A DNA stretch of 64,000 nucleotides from Cytidiella melzeri (lineage: Eukaryota; Basidiomycota; Agaricomycetes; Polyporales; Irpicaceae). The stretch spans positions 58,338 through 122,337 of the forward strand of contig JABYQR010000103.1 of NCBI GenBank assembly GCA_022592445.1, in the 5' to 3' direction. Numbering within the stretch: position 1 is the first letter of the stretch; every line of letters begins with the position of its first letter. Shown here piece by piece: positions 1 to 11,671 of this stretch. The notes beneath the pieces were generated by a model. It made no database searches and was not told the DNA's origin. It saw only the letters and a program-made list of their open reading frames with translations. Position numbers and translations under genes: made by a program.

Positions 1-960
1 AGTTGGGACCTGAGAGGAAGAAGCAATTGCTTGCATTTGCACGCAGCAGATGATTGGAGCACCATCTCGACAAGACCGCAGCTGACCACTTCAGCCAGGT
101 AAGTAACAAGCTTCTGTCACACCTCATGCTGACATTGCGGCTACGGCTTAATTCCGACCAATGCAGTATTGAAAATTGTGTCCTCCTCAAGGCCCAGCTC
201 TTGTCAAAGAGTGACAAGATTTTTTGTCCAAGTTCTACAAGGCACATGTTGCCGACCAGGTTCTGGTGTGCTTGACATGTCCGTCCATCCCTGCCTACCT
301 CAAGAATGTAGTTGACATGGTCATGGTAAGTACACTCTACAACATGCATCTCGTCCACACTAACTTCCAAACATTTGCGGACCTTCATCGAGGAGTCCCC
401 TGAATGGTTCAAGCCCATGGAGAAGTGGAGGATGATCCAGTCCATTGTAAGCAATGCCATGACCCGCCACCAATCAGATATCAAGGCCATGGTGAGTTGC
501 ACCGTTCTATCAACGTGGTTTGGTGGTCACTAACCTTATACTACAGATCACCGCTTCCCTCGTCTCAAGCACGGACACAAACAAGCCGCGCAACGGGGCA
601 CAAGATATCATGGCTCTGGTCAGCAAGATTGTGCCTGAATATATAAGCACAGACTATGTTTGCTTTGCATTTCTTGTAAGTCCTCTCGCTCATGAGGGAA
701 GTTTGCCCTGCTAACCTCAATCTGCAGCGCCAGTGCTATCTCAAGCATTGTGTACTTCAAGCCAACACCACTGCTGAAGGTGCAAGCAGCGCTGCTGGGC
801 CTTCAAAGAAGGATGATAGTTACTGGAAGTATGTTGAAAACGAGCTTCAGAAGGCAAATGTCCAGCTCAAGGCCAAGTTGGCATCCAATGCGCAGGCCGC
901 GATGCTACTCAAGGAGTGAGTCATTGCCAAATCTTGAGTGCTGCTTGGCTCAAAGCGAGG
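1..960 (+). pseudogene. Partial intron-rich gene of unknown function (cut by the left window edge)
   Basis: Spliced fragment with no function I can name. Seen: typical short fungal introns at 99-166 (GTAAGT to GCAG), 492-546 (GTGAGT to ACAG) and 676-727 (GTAAGT to GCAG), plus donor-like sites at 326 and 916. Joined exons give an acidic/helical protein with stretches such as DIMALVSKIVPEYIS, and a C-terminal helix-rich segment starting KKDDSYWKYVENELQ. The acceptor of the intron opening at 326 is not evident: TTTGCGG stands near 370 where a CAG would be expected, so the copy may be decayed. Neighbours: it lies immediately upstream of the Gag of the Ngaro-type element, whose left end is not resolved, so this gene could be host sequence interrupted by that element. 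Inferred to be a lineage-specific basidiomycete family; confidence in the exons is moderate, in function nil. Confidence 0.4.
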
Positions 961-1065
961 AACAAGCGGCCAAGGTAAGCAAGTGCTTACTAAGCAAGTG
1001 GCTAGATGTGTGATGAGGCAAAACACCCTTGAATTATCTCTCTCAAGTTTGCGTTCTCCACCATC

Positions 1066-2198
1066 ATGCTTCCACCCACTCCTACTCGCCCCTTCGGAAA
1101 ATTCTTGCAACCACTTCCACTTCAAGGCTATTCTTCACTTATCATGGTTGAAATTATGCCAGTAGGGATTGGTGGAAATAATGTGGATGGTTTCAGAAAT
1201 GGGATCTCTGCCGCGGAACTAGAGGTGAGGATGGCGCGCAACAAAGACAGAGCAATGAGGTGTTCAAGGGGAGATGAGGATGTGTCGAAAGACGAGGACC
1301 TTGGTGGCCACAATTCCTCCCACCCTCCCTCGAGGGATCCAAGCGCTGCGCCGCATTCGCTGCCTGCAGGAAGTCTGGGGACCCCTCCTTGGATCTCATC
1401 CGAGGGGTTGTTCCTGGATTTACTGGGGGAGATGAGTCCGGGATCCATACAAAGGGCTGTCGCTTTGATAAAAACAAAGTTAGACGCACCAAATCAGGTG
1501 CATATAGTCAGGCCCATTCCCTCCGAAACAAGCCCATTGGGGGTTCCTGTTGGCTCTCAATCGCACGGGGCCCCTCTGTTAGCTTCAGCCTCAATTACAC
1601 GCGCCCTGTTACCGGTATGCAATGTCGCCAACAATGTGGACCTCTTCAGCAGAGTGGCAAAGCCCCCGGAGTCCTTCATTGCATTAATCAGGCACAAACA
1701 TAATCTTCCTCTGTCCATGTGCACAAACAGGGTCATGCGCCAGATAAGGAGTGAAGGCCCTAAGTTCACGAAGGTCCATAATGCAGAAGGGGTGAGCAGT
1801 TACATCATTGACGTTTCTAAATACCCCAGCGAGGACAACATGTCCAAGGACAACTGGTGGCAGGCTTGGAAGAACTTTGCCAATGTCCTTGACAAAGCTT
1901 GCTCCGCGAAGGTTCGGGATCTCTTCACGGCCCATTTCGACTCCCTGGGCGAACATAAGAAGATGGAGGTTTCATCCAAAACCATCTTGTGTTTTGACCG
2001 CGAAGTTTGGCAGTCCTTCTTTGGTAGATCCTGGTTGACATTTGGAGTGGGAAGCCAGAGCTACAAATGTAGGTTCTACAACGTAGACAGGGCGATCACT
2101 AGAAGGAAAGCGGATGCTGAGGACAGAGGAAGAGCTTACCATCCGTACAACAGGGGAGACTGTGGCATACAACCCAGAGCTCGTGAGGACAGGTACGG
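1066..2198 (+). pseudogene. Ngaro-type Gag, N-terminal part (interrupted by LINE)
   Basis: First part of ORF1 of the tyrosine-recombinase element, 378 codons up to the LINE insertion. The start is uncertain: ATGs at 1066 and 1144 are both in frame. It contains a conserved-looking WWQAWKNFANVLDKAC block around residues 265-280 and a basic, glycine/arginine-rich end reading RAREDRYGG at 2198. The same frame resumes at 16063 with GGRDRGLTGNRR, showing that the gene was continuous before the LINE landed. Role inferred from position: the nucleocapsid-like protein packaging element RNA in the cytoplasm. Confidence 0.7.
2187..2198 (+). repeat. Target-site duplication of LINE, left copy (GGACAGGTACGG)
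   Basis: 12 bp identical to 16051-16062 directly after the LINE poly(A). A preceding A could extend it to 13 bp. It fixes both ends of the LINE and shows target-primed insertion into Ngaro Gag. Confidence 0.92.
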
Positions 2199-2341
2199 GG
2201 GACCCTTCTTGCTTCTGACCTTCACTGGCAACAAAATTCCCACGGTTGGGAATCCCTCTTGGCGAAGCCACGGACGTTCCAGAGGCCCAGTATACACTCT
2301 AGAGAACACTTTCCATACCTTACATAGTCATTAGAATAAGT

Positions 2342-4177
2342 GTGAGACAGACGGGGGACATCATGAGCAAGACGGGGGTAACGACTCGAGGGACACAGCC
2401 CAGACGGTCGGGAGCGGCAACGCCCGAGCCAGACGACTCCTGCCCCGCACCTCTCTCTTTCGAAGAAGCCCACATATTCCTTACGAACCAGACCCTAATA
2501 CCGGACGGCCCACCAACGACAGAAGGACTGACCACCGCTCTACTACATATCGCTCGCAACACTAAGTCAGCAACGGCCAAGAAGTGCATAACGGCGCTCG
2601 CGGAATATGCCAAAGCCATCGAATTAAACTACCAGGCGCATTTCATCGCGAAGACGGTACAGGAGAATTTGGAGAGGACCATACTTAGGATCGACAACAG
2701 CACGAACAAGCTGAACAGCACCTTAGAGAAAGTAACGACCACCACGTCATCCCTAGCAGATAAGCAAAGCGAACTGGCCACAAACATCTCCGACATTGCT
2801 CAGGCCTCCAGATCGCTCCAAGAACAGACCACGCAGCTCTCCTCCCGCGCGACCCCGATCTCGTACGCACAAGTGGCAGCCCTAGCGAATAACGCCACGC
2901 TGCCTCCCACACATGCTAGCACCATAGCGAGAGCAGAAGCCAGAGCTAAGCAAATAATTATAGACGGTTATAAAACAAACGACGCTGATGAACTCCTGAC
3001 AGAAGAGATCCTACTGAAGAAAGCGAACCTCGCACTGCAGCTGATGAAGGCCCCGGAACACGTAAAGTTCAGAGGACTGCGCCGCCTCGCTAAGGGTGGG
3101 CTTATGTATGAGATGAACTCGGCGGAGAGCGCGAAATGGGCCAGCACCCAAGAAGTCAGGACTGAGTTCTTATGACACTTTGGAGGTGGAGGAGACGTAG
3201 CGATAAAGAACAGGACGTACCAGATACTAGTCGACTTCGCACCGATAAACTTCGCCACGCAGGACCGCACCGCAATCAAGAGCCTAGAGGAGCACAACGA
3301 GCTGGAGGAGGGAGCGATAGCGGAGGCAAGGTGGATCAAGCTCCCAGAGAAACGAGCACCGTCTCAGAGGACGGCTCTCCTCTCGCTTCAGATATCGTCA
3401 CCAGAGACGGCAAACCGCCTCATCAGGAACGGCATCACAGTTTGTGGTAAGTCCCTGAGGGCGAGGAGGAAGAACTTACCCGAGCCCAGACGATGCCTAA
3501 AGTGCCAAACGATCGGTACGAGGCATCTGGCCGCAGATTGCAAGGCCATTCACGACACTTGTGGAAATTGCGGGAGTATAACGCACCCCACTCGAGCATG
3601 CACCGTCGCTGATCCAGCCGGCTTCTATTGCGTAAACTGCAAACAAAGCGGACACGCAGCTTGGGACCGCACCTGTCCAACCTTCATGGCAAAGAGAAAA
3701 GAACTGTATATCAGGATACCGGAAGCTAAGTACAAGTTCTTTCCCACCACCTCTGACCCGTCTTCCTGGGAAACAGTTGACGACACGCCTAAGGCAGACA
3801 CAACCCAAACGACCATCCCCAGACCAATAGACACACATCAGAGAAGAGAAGAGCGAATCCCGTTCCGTTGGTCAGACGAACCACTCGAGTACACGCGAGA
3901 TAGAGAGGGAGACAGAGAAGGGCCGAGAAGGGGAGACATCGGTCTAGATGACGAGTGGACGGAGGTACAGAGCAGGAGAGGCGGCACCATGCAAATGAGA
4001 CAGCAACAGTTGAGTACACATCACCCAGCCCGTTACACACAGACTACGCTCCCATTCCAGGACTCGCGCGCGGCGCAATCGCAACGCCGCACTCTGTACC
4101 CGCAGCACGCCCCACCCTCACAACATCCCGCACCCCCCACCACTGGAAGTAACAACATCCCCGTGCCCTCATTATGA
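2342..4177 (+). pseudogene. LINE ORF1: nucleic-acid-binding Gag-like protein with three CCHC knuckles
   Basis: 611-codon frame broken by one in-frame TGA at 3173-3175; the frame continues as HFGGGGDVAIKNRTYQI directly after it. Part 1 is helical with a long Ser/Thr/Gln-rich probable coiled coil (roughly residues 110-170). Part 2 carries three consecutive CX2CX(6-7)HX(4-5)C knuckles at about 3495-3700 (CLKCQTIGTRHLAADC, CGNCGSITHPTRAC, CVNCKQSGHAAWDRTC). The C-terminus is Arg/Asp/Gln-rich and low in structure. Family role: ORF1 proteins coat LINE RNA and act as chaperones in the RNP. The stop codon TGA at 4175-4177 overlaps the ORF2 ATG at 4174 (ATGA), suggesting coupled translation. Confidence 0.85.
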
Positions 4178-7100
4178 ACGGTGCGGCCCAACGACGACTC
4201 GACGTGGACACGCTCCGCATCTGGCAGATCAACCTAGCCAAATCGAACACAGCGCAGCAGGCATTTCTCCATACCATATCGATCGACGACTGTGATATCA
4301 TGCTAACGCAAGAACCATACATGCAGCCAGGTTATACGCTCACATCCGCTTCACACTCCTGGCGCGTCGTCTACCCCACAAAGCACCATGACTGGAAGGA
4401 CAAAGGTAAAACCACGCAAGCACTAACACTTGTCAGCACCCGCCTCAGCACAGACGCATGGGAGCAGCTCCCACTTGACACGCCGGACGCAGTGATCATA
4501 CGACTACGCACACACATAGGCCACATCCTTATCATTAACATTTACAACAACCAGAAACACGACGACACCATACACCTGATTGAGAGGAAGTTGAGGCAAA
4601 TCGCGAGCCAGGACGAGAGACAGAGAAGGAGTGGGAGAGGCAGCCAGACCGCCCACGTCTTATGGGCTGGAGACTTCAATCGACACCACACCATGTGGGA
4701 GCTCAGCGGGAACACCCATCTCACCACGCAGGCATACCTCGACGCAGCAGTTCCGCTACTGGAAACGCTAGCCAGGTACGAGATGGAACAGGTACTCCCA
4801 GGCCAAATTCCGACCCTGGTAGCGAGAGGCACGGGGAATCATACACGACCAGATAACGTTTTTGCGACGCCGGAACTAGCTGAGTACATCATACGCGCGC
4901 AGAATTTTCCACACTTCAAGCCTCCTCTCACAGATCACTACCCCATCGGCACGGAGCTATGTATTAAAGCCGAACGAGTAGAACCAAAGCCTCGATGGAA
5001 CTGGAGAGAGACGGACTGGGACGAGTTCAGGGGCAGGCTCATCAAGGAGCTGGGGGAAAGAGACCTACCAGACGCACGCATCAGATCCGAGGAGGACTTT
5101 CAAAACGTCCTACGAGAGATAACAACATGCCTACAAGTCACGCGCGAAGCAGTGGTACCACACACCAAGCCCTACCCCTCGCAAAGCGCTGGTGGACAAA
5201 GGAACTCTCGAAACAACGCGATCAGGTGAGGAAGTTAGCCAGAGTATTGTATCAGTTTCATGCCGTCCCACAGCACCCCGCGCACAAGGAGTACCGTAAG
5301 GCGCGAAATCGTTACCAAGGCGAGATATCAAAATCGAAGACGGAGCACTGGAACGCGTACCTAGAGGAGATCAAAGCAGACACGGTGTGGAACTTCAACA
5401 AATACGTGAAGGGGGGTCAGTCAGACGGAAGCAAGGCGCGTATCCCTCACCTCCAGTTTACCGATCATCTCCAGCACCCGCAGCTGGCGGAGACGAACGA
5501 CGAGAAATGCGAGGTACTGAGGAAAGCTTTTTTCCCTAACCCAGGACCAGACCCCAACGCTACGGGCTCCCACGCGTACCCGCCACCAGCCTTCAAGTTT
5601 AACGGCATCTCGAGAGCACTTGTCCAGTCCGTACTCCTGTCTCTGAAACAATACAAAGCGCCCGGTGTCGACGACCTGCCAAACGAGGTGTACCTGAACT
5701 GTAGCGAGACCTTACTCCCTTTCCTACATCGTATCTTCGAGGCAACTTTTCACGCTGAATGTATACCCGGACGAGTGGAAAACCGCGCGCACTATTGTAC
5801 TAAGGAAACCAGGGAAGAAAGACTACACCCTACCAAACGCGTACCGCCCAATCGCCCTCTTACCCTGCATAGCAAAGATCCTCGCAGCGTGCGTAACACA
5901 GATCGTCACAAAGAAAGCTGAGTCCCTCTCTCTCATATCCAACAATCACTTCCTCGGTCGACCAGGTCGTACTACCACAGACTCCCTCCACTACATTGTG
6001 TCGACCATCAAGGCAGCCTGGCAAAAAGGCCAATACGCGTCAATCCTCTTCTTAGATAACAAGGCGGCTTTCCCTAGCGTCACACCGGCACAGCTCTTCC
6101 ACGACATGCGGATGCGAGGCTTCCCACAGGAGATAGTAGAATGGATGAGGAGGAAGATGACAGACAGGAAAGTAGTACTTTGCTTCGACGATTACACCTC
6201 ACCGCCCCTGGGCATCGTTGGGGGGCTAGACCAAGGGTGTCCCACGTCGGTCATCTCCTACCAGATCTACAACTCGAGCAATATCGACGCAGCGGACCCA
6301 GCCAGGGGCCAGCATGCAACAGGCAACATAGATGACGTCGCGGTGGTTGCAGTAGGGAACAGCTACGAGGAGACGCACACGAAGCTGAAGGATTACATGA
6401 CGAGGCCAGGGGGAGCTTTCGAGTGGGCGGACACACATAACACGCAGTTTTCCCTCGAGAAATTTGGCCTCCTGAACTGCAGACGAAACACGAGCGATCT
6501 CGGTCCCGAACTAGACTTAGGCCCCACAAAGATTAAGCCAGCTAAGTCACATCTATTCCTAGGGGTACTTATCGATTACCAGCTTCGTTAAACAGCACAG
6601 GTCGCAAGAGCGGTGGGAAAAGGCCAACAGTGGTTAGCCCTCTTCAAGCGCATGTCAAACACAAAGAGAGGAATCTCAGCAGCGATGGCTAAGAAGCTAT
6701 ACCAGACGGTCACATTACCGAGCATCCTGTACGCAGCGGACATCTTCCTGGCCCCCCCAGTCGCAAACTCTAGCCGCCAAAACACGCGGGGATCACTCGG
6801 ACACATCAGGAGACTGGAACAGATACAACGCCAGGCAGCCATCTTGATCACGGGAGCAATGCGCACGACAGCTACGGACGTAATGGAAGTGCACGCGAAC
6901 CTGCTACCCATGCGTCTGACCGTAGACAAACTGTGCCACAGGACAGCGCTACGTCTCTGCACTCTTCCGAGTTCACATCCACTCACAAAGTTGATCACAC
7001 AGGCAAGGCGATCATACATAAAGAGACACCGTTCCCCCATACACGACCTCCTGCACCGCTACAACCTCGACCCGAAAAAAGTAGAAAAGCTCGCACCCGT

Positions 7101-7843
7101 ACGCTTCTCGCCCTACTGGAAACCAAGCTTTGCGACGGAAATAAAGGGAGAAAAGAGTGAGGCGGAAAAGAGGGACAAAGCGTGGAGACAATGAGCTACG
7201 TACCACTTATACTCAGACGGCTCAGACATTGACGGAGGCGTGGGCGCAGCAGCAATCATGTACATCAAGGGGAAGAGGCGCACAACAAAGAAGGTCCTGA
7301 GACACTACTTAGGGACCTCGGACCAGCACACGGTGTATGAGGCCGAACTGGTAGGCATGATACTAGGGCTCCACTTGCTTAACACCATTAGAACGCGGGT
7401 GGAAGGAAAAGCATTCATCGCGTTAGACAATAAAGCAGCCATCTTAGCGTCGAGATCAGCGGAACCCGGGCCAGCACATTATCTCCTTGACGAAGTCCAC
7501 CGGATGGCGAAGAAAATTCAGGCGAGACACGAGAACTTCAAACTCACGATTCGTTGGGTACCTGGACACCGCGGAGTGGAAGGGAACGAGGAGGCAGATG
7601 TGTCGGCGAAAGAAGCAGCCCACGGCAACACATCGGATACAGCACACCTACCCGCCATCCTCAGACAGGCTCTCCCACTCAGCGCGTCCAAGCTCAAGCA
7701 GATCAAGGCGGCAGAACTCAAGGAGGCGGCGAAGCAGATCTGGAACGAATCCCCGCGTTGCCAAAGACTAAGCAGAATCAACCCCACCCTTCCCTCAGAG
7801 CGTTTCACTGACCTCATATCATCACTACCTAGACGTCACGCGG
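4174..7843 (+). pseudogene. LINE ORF2: endonuclease, reverse transcriptase, RNase H (broken)
   Basis: Starts at the ATG overlapping the ORF1 stop. The endonuclease is at 4174-5000 (LRIWQINLAKS, TQEPY, AGDFNRHH, DHYPIG). A frameshift near 5150-5220 moves coding to another frame up to about 5770 (linker and RT start, KAPGVDDLPNEV), then it returns to the first frame. The RT palm follows (FLDNKAAFPSV, GGLDQGCPTSV, GNIDDVAVV; the usual FADD/YIDD aromatic is Asn here). Stops TAA at 6589 and TGA at 7192 interrupt the frame. RNase H (YSDGSDIDGG, YEAELVGM, LDNKAA, WVPGHRGVEGNEEAD) follows to 7843, where Gypsy-1 cuts the gene. The reading continues at 15091. Both stops could arise by single C-to-T changes. 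Confidence 0.87.
7839..7843 (+). repeat. Target-site duplication of Gypsy-1, left copy (CGCGG)
   Basis: 5 bp directly before the left LTR, identical to 15086-15090 after the right LTR; the usual length for Ty3/Gypsy integrases. Removing the element plus one copy restores the LINE frame (RRHA followed by ALLFQLRTGHAPL). Confidence 0.93.
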
Positions 7844-8363
7844 TGTCAGGAACACAACCCAACTCTATGAAGAGCGAGGGAGTGACGACAAGGGGGGGAG
7901 GAACGACGAGCGAACTCGCGTGGACGATGACGACAGGAGTATAGGTGATGAGGAGGAGTGGAGACACAACGACGAGGGATCAGCTGACAATGAGCTAAAG
8001 ACCAGGATATATTAGCAAAGTGATGAGACTTGTACAAGGTGGACGTCACCTAAAGACCAGGAGGTAGAATCTGAGGTCTTTAGGGAGCTACAGGGTGGGT
8101 TTATATACATCTCAGACAAGGACCCCTGGTACCGGGTCTGTACTCCTAACACTGCTGTGGGAACGTATGGTGTGCTATGGTGCGATGTTCTACAATGTTC
8201 CACAATGTTCCAGCACCTTCTATGATCATGTGACCGGTCTGTCACATGCACTTGATCACATGCAGTAGCCATGTACCATCAATAAGATAAGATAAGGAAA
8301 TTGAGAAGGTAGGATAACGAAAATAAAAGGAAAAGAAAGGAAAAAGTGTGCATGGTCGTGACA
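7844..8363 (-). repeat. Gypsy-1 3' LTR
   Basis: 520-bp LTR, TGTCA...TGACA at its ends, nearly identical to 14565-15085. The other end abuts the polypurine tract (complement at 8364-8375). Confidence 0.93.
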
Positions 8364-8375
8364 TTACCCCCCTCC
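8364..8375 (-). other. Gypsy-1 polypurine tract
   Basis: Minus-strand run AGGAGGGGGGTAA lies between the pol stop codon and the 3' LTR; this is the expected plus-strand primer. Confidence 0.7.
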
Positions 8376-11300
8376 TAAAGGCCTTTTCTCCGGAAGGCAG
8401 GAGTCGAGTCTTTTCCGTCTTCCCACAAGGATACGCGTCGTAGAGTTTCGGAAGGTAGTTTCTCAAAATTCTCGTTGATTGGTTGAAAATTCATCGCCAA
8501 GAATAGAGATGCAGCGATTGGTCGTGGAGCTCCTGGGTGCCGTCTGTGGAAGTCTTTAACCGCTTCATCAGCATGAGTAACGTTGGTTGCGGGTTCCCAG
8601 GAGTTTTCTGAATCTGGGTATCCTTTCCACTTGACGCGATACTGGAATTCCTTCTTTCGACCAAAGATCCTTGAATCAAGAATCTGTTCTACCTCGTACT
8701 CCTCTTCTTCGTCTACCACAATTGGTTCAGGTTCAGGAAATTCCCAATTAGGGACCAAACTTGCCGTCTTGGCTGGTCGCAACCTATCCACATGGAACAC
8801 CGGGTGGCGCTTGTCCCGGATGGTAAGCTTAACCCGGTAGTTCAAATCCCCAATCTTTTCTAAGATCTCATAGGGACCATCTCGTTTTGGTGCTAGCTTT
8901 GCCACCGGCTGTTCCTTTGGATGCTTCTCGCGTTCCACATAAACCTTGTCACCAACTTTAAACTGCGGGGCCTTTGTAACTCCGTGATCATAGAATCGTT
9001 TCATGCGTTCCGCCGTGAGCTGTAGTGCAGCTTTGGCGTCTTCTTGGGCTTCTCGGAGCGCTCGAAGGCGTTCGTCTGCTGCGGGAACGTTTGATACTGG
9101 ATTCAAAGGCACCTGGAATTCCGGTAGATACCCATAGATCAGTTCAAAGGGAGCCTTCCCGGTGGACGAGTGTACACGGCTATTAAGCGCAAACTCCGCA
9201 ATTGGCAACCAGTCTACCCAGTCATCCTGTCTGAAGGAGCAGAACACTCTGAGATACTGTTCTATTTCTTGATTCATACGTTCGGTTTTACCATCTGTCT
9301 GAGGATGGTACGCAGTAGACATAGACGACTTTACTCCGAGTGCATCGTAGATAGCACGGAGAAACTTGGACGCAAATACCGATCCGCGGTCTGAGATCAT
9401 CTGGCGAGGTACCCCATGGAGTCGAAACACGTTTGCGATATAGTCCTGCACGTGTTCGGGAGTTTTCATGCTTTCTCGTGATGGATAGCAATGCACCTGC
9501 GCTGTTGTCTGATCAACTACGACTGTGATAGAATCGTATCCTTCACATGGCGGTAATTTGACAATGAAGTCCGTGGTAACGCTTTCCCATGGGGCATTGG
9601 GCGGATCTAGTGGATTGAGTGGACCACGTGGTGGGGCGGGGTATGTCTTGGTTCTTTGACAGGTGTCACACGTGTCTACATAGTCATTGACAAAGCGTGT
9701 CATGCTGGGCCACCAGTAGTTCCGAGATAGTAACTCCAGTGTTTTGTACCTGCCCGGATGTCCGGCAGCAGGTAAGTCATGGTGCCTCCGAACTAGTTCC
9801 TTTCGGATCTCGTCATCTTTAGGGACGTAAACTTTTCCCCGGAACAACAACAGTCCATTCTCCACGTTCCACTCTTCGAGTCCGCGGCTAAGAAGACGAG
9901 GTCCGAGTTTCTTGACTTTGGCAAGTGCTTCTGCCACCTCAGTCTCTCGAAGAGAACATTCACGGATACGTTTCAACAAGTCTCTGTCTGGTTGTACACT
10001 AGCTTGTCCACGTTGAGAAGCAGCAGCTCGGAACACCTCAGGTGCTAAGACTACTCGTGACAGATTGTCTTCTTCATCTTTGACCTCGTGTTGACCCAAT
10101 CGTGACATGGAATCCGACTTTCCCATAGATTTCCCGGGTTTTGGAATGATCTCAAAGTTGAAACGTGAGAGAAATAACGACCAACGTGCTTGACGGCGTG
10201 TCAAGTTACGAGCTGTCTTCCAGTACTCGAGGTTCTTGTGGTCAGAGAAGATAGAGAATTTCTCTGGTAGCCCTTCCAAGTAATGACGCCAGTCTTCAAG
10301 GGCTCGTACAATTGCCATGAGTTCTCGGTCGTAGATCTCATAGTTTCGTTCAGTCTCAGTCATGCCTTCAGACCGATAGGCTACTGGATGCCACGTGCCG
10401 TCTTCGGCTTGTTGTTCCAATACCCCTCCCATTGCGTACCCGGATGCATCCGTTTCCAAACGTGTGGGTCTATCAAAACTCCACATGGCCAATACCGGCG
10501 CTTCCACAAATCGTCGGCGGAGTTCATCAAACGCCGACTGTTCTTCAGGACCCCATTTCCAAGGAACCTTGCCCGTGAGACGGTCTAAGGGCTTACATAT
10601 CTTTCCGAAGTCCTTGATGAATCTCCGGTAGAAGTTTGCAAACCCACGGAATCGGCGAATATCGGAGACATTCTGCGGTACAGGCCACTCAGCCACTGCC
10701 TTTACTTTGACAGGGTCCATGCGTAACTGATTGTGACCAATGATAACACCAAGATATTCTGTCTCTGAACGCTCAAATTCGCATTTCTCCGGTTTAAGAA
10801 ACAGATCATGTTGTCTGAGCCGTCTCAGAACTTCATGTACCACCTCGCGGTGCTCGGAGATCTCCTTGGAATAGATGAGGATATCATCTAGGTAGACGGT
10901 GACCTTGCCCTCAGCAATAAGATCAGCAAAGATGTCGTTCATCATGTTCTGGAATGTGGCCGGGGAATTGGTAAGACCAAAGAACATGACCGTGGGTTCA
11001 AACAGTCCTCGGTTGGTGACAAATGCAGCCTTGTGTTCATCGCCTTCCTTGATGCGGACATTATTGTATCCCCATCTGACGTCCAGCTTAGTGAAGAACT
11101 TAGCCCCTCTTAGTCTATCCATGAGTTCAGAAATTAATGGTAATGGATATCTGTTCTTGATGGTGACCTCGTTCAACTTTCGATAGTCCTGAACCGGGCG
11201 TAACTTCCCATCCTTTTTTTTGACAAAGAAGAAGGGTGACGCCATTGGGGACTTCGACGGTCGAATGTACCCTTTCTCTAGATTCTCTTGGATAAACTTA

Positions 11301-11671
11301 TCAAGCTCTTCTTGCTCAGGGTGTGATAGCGGGTAAACCTTTGCGTGGAATCCTTTTGCTTCCGGAATCAACTCAATTGCATGGTCGTACGACTTGTGTT
11401 CTGGAAGTCGTTGAGATTCCGTTTCAGAGAAAATGTGAGCATGTCGTCGATATTGCTCAGGCACCATCTCCTCAAAGGTTTTCACCGGTTTCACCCGGTT
11501 CTCAACCTCCGCTAGTTCACTAGAATACGTATACCCTGCCAGAGTGAACAAACGTTCGCCTTCTTGTACCATGGGTGTCGGACGTGTGCGTACAATGCGT
11601 CGGGGAGTTCCTTTTCCACCGAGCTGAGTAGTGGCCTGTGCCTGTAACTTCGGCGATTCGGCCCCATCCAA
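8375..11671 (-). CDS. Gypsy-1 Pol: RT, RNase H, integrase and chromodomain
   Basis: 1098 codons uninterrupted. The RT includes KKDGKLRPVQDYRKLN and the catalytic VYLDDILIYS. RNase H has LETDASGYAMGG. The integrase has the HHCC zinc domain (HHDLPAAGHPGRY and CDTCQ) and a DDE core (VTTDFIV, SDRGSVF, ERMNQEIEQ). After a GPY/F-like region it ends in a chromodomain (VEQILDSRIFGRK, YRVKWKGYPDSENSWEP) about 70 residues before the stop. The frame overlaps the protease ORF by 160 nt in another frame, so the first codons shown may not be the true start and a frameshift or an indel may link them. Products: cDNA synthesis and integration in the nucleus. Confidence 0.93.
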   Translation of the reverse strand: MDGAESPKLQAQATTQLGGKGTPRRIVRTRPTPMVQEGERLFTLAGYTYSSELAEVENRVKPVKTFEEMVPEQYRRHAHIFSETESQRLPEHKSYDHAIELIPEAKGFHAKVYPLSHPEQEELDKFIQENLEKGYIRPSKSPMASPFFFVKKKDGKLRPVQDYRKLNEVTIKNRYPLPLISELMDRLRGAKFFTKLDVRWGYNNVRIKEGDEHKAAFVTNRGLFEPTVMFFGLTNSPATFQNMMNDIFADLIAEGKVTVYLDDILIYSKEISEHREVVHEVLRRLRQHDLFLKPEKCEFERSETEYLGVIIGHNQLRMDPVKVKAVAEWPVPQNVSDIRRFRGFANFYRRFIKDFGKICKPLDRLTGKVPWKWGPEEQSAFDELRRRFVEAPVLAMWSFDRPTRLETDASGYAMGGVLEQQAEDGTWHPVAYRSEGMTETERNYEIYDRELMAIVRALEDWRHYLEGLPEKFSIFSDHKNLEYWKTARNLTRRQARWSLFLSRFNFEIIPKPGKSMGKSDSMSRLGQHEVKDEEDNLSRVVLAPEVFRAAASQRGQASVQPDRDLLKRIRECSLRETEVAEALAKVKKLGPRLLSRGLEEWNVENGLLLFRGKVYVPKDDEIRKELVRRHHDLPAAGHPGRYKTLELLSRNYWWPSMTRFVNDYVDTCDTCQRTKTYPAPPRGPLNPLDPPNAPWESVTTDFIVKLPPCEGYDSITVVVDQTTAQVHCYPSRESMKTPEHVQDYIANVFRLHGVPRQMISDRGSVFASKFLRAIYDALGVKSSMSTAYHPQTDGKTERMNQEIEQYLRVFCSFRQDDWVDWLPIAEFALNSRVHSSTGKAPFELIYGYLPEFQVPLNPVSNVPAADERLRALREAQEDAKAALQLTAERMKRFYDHGVTKAPQFKVGDKVYVEREKHPKEQPVAKLAPKRDGPYEILEKIGDLNYRVKLTIRDKRHPVFHVDRLRPAKTASLVPNWEFPEPEPIVVDEEEEYEVEQILDSRIFGRKKEFQYRVKWKGYPDSENSWEPATNVTHADEAVKDFHRRHPGAPRPIAASLFLAMNFQPINENFEKLPSETLRRVSLWEDGKDSTPAFRRKGL

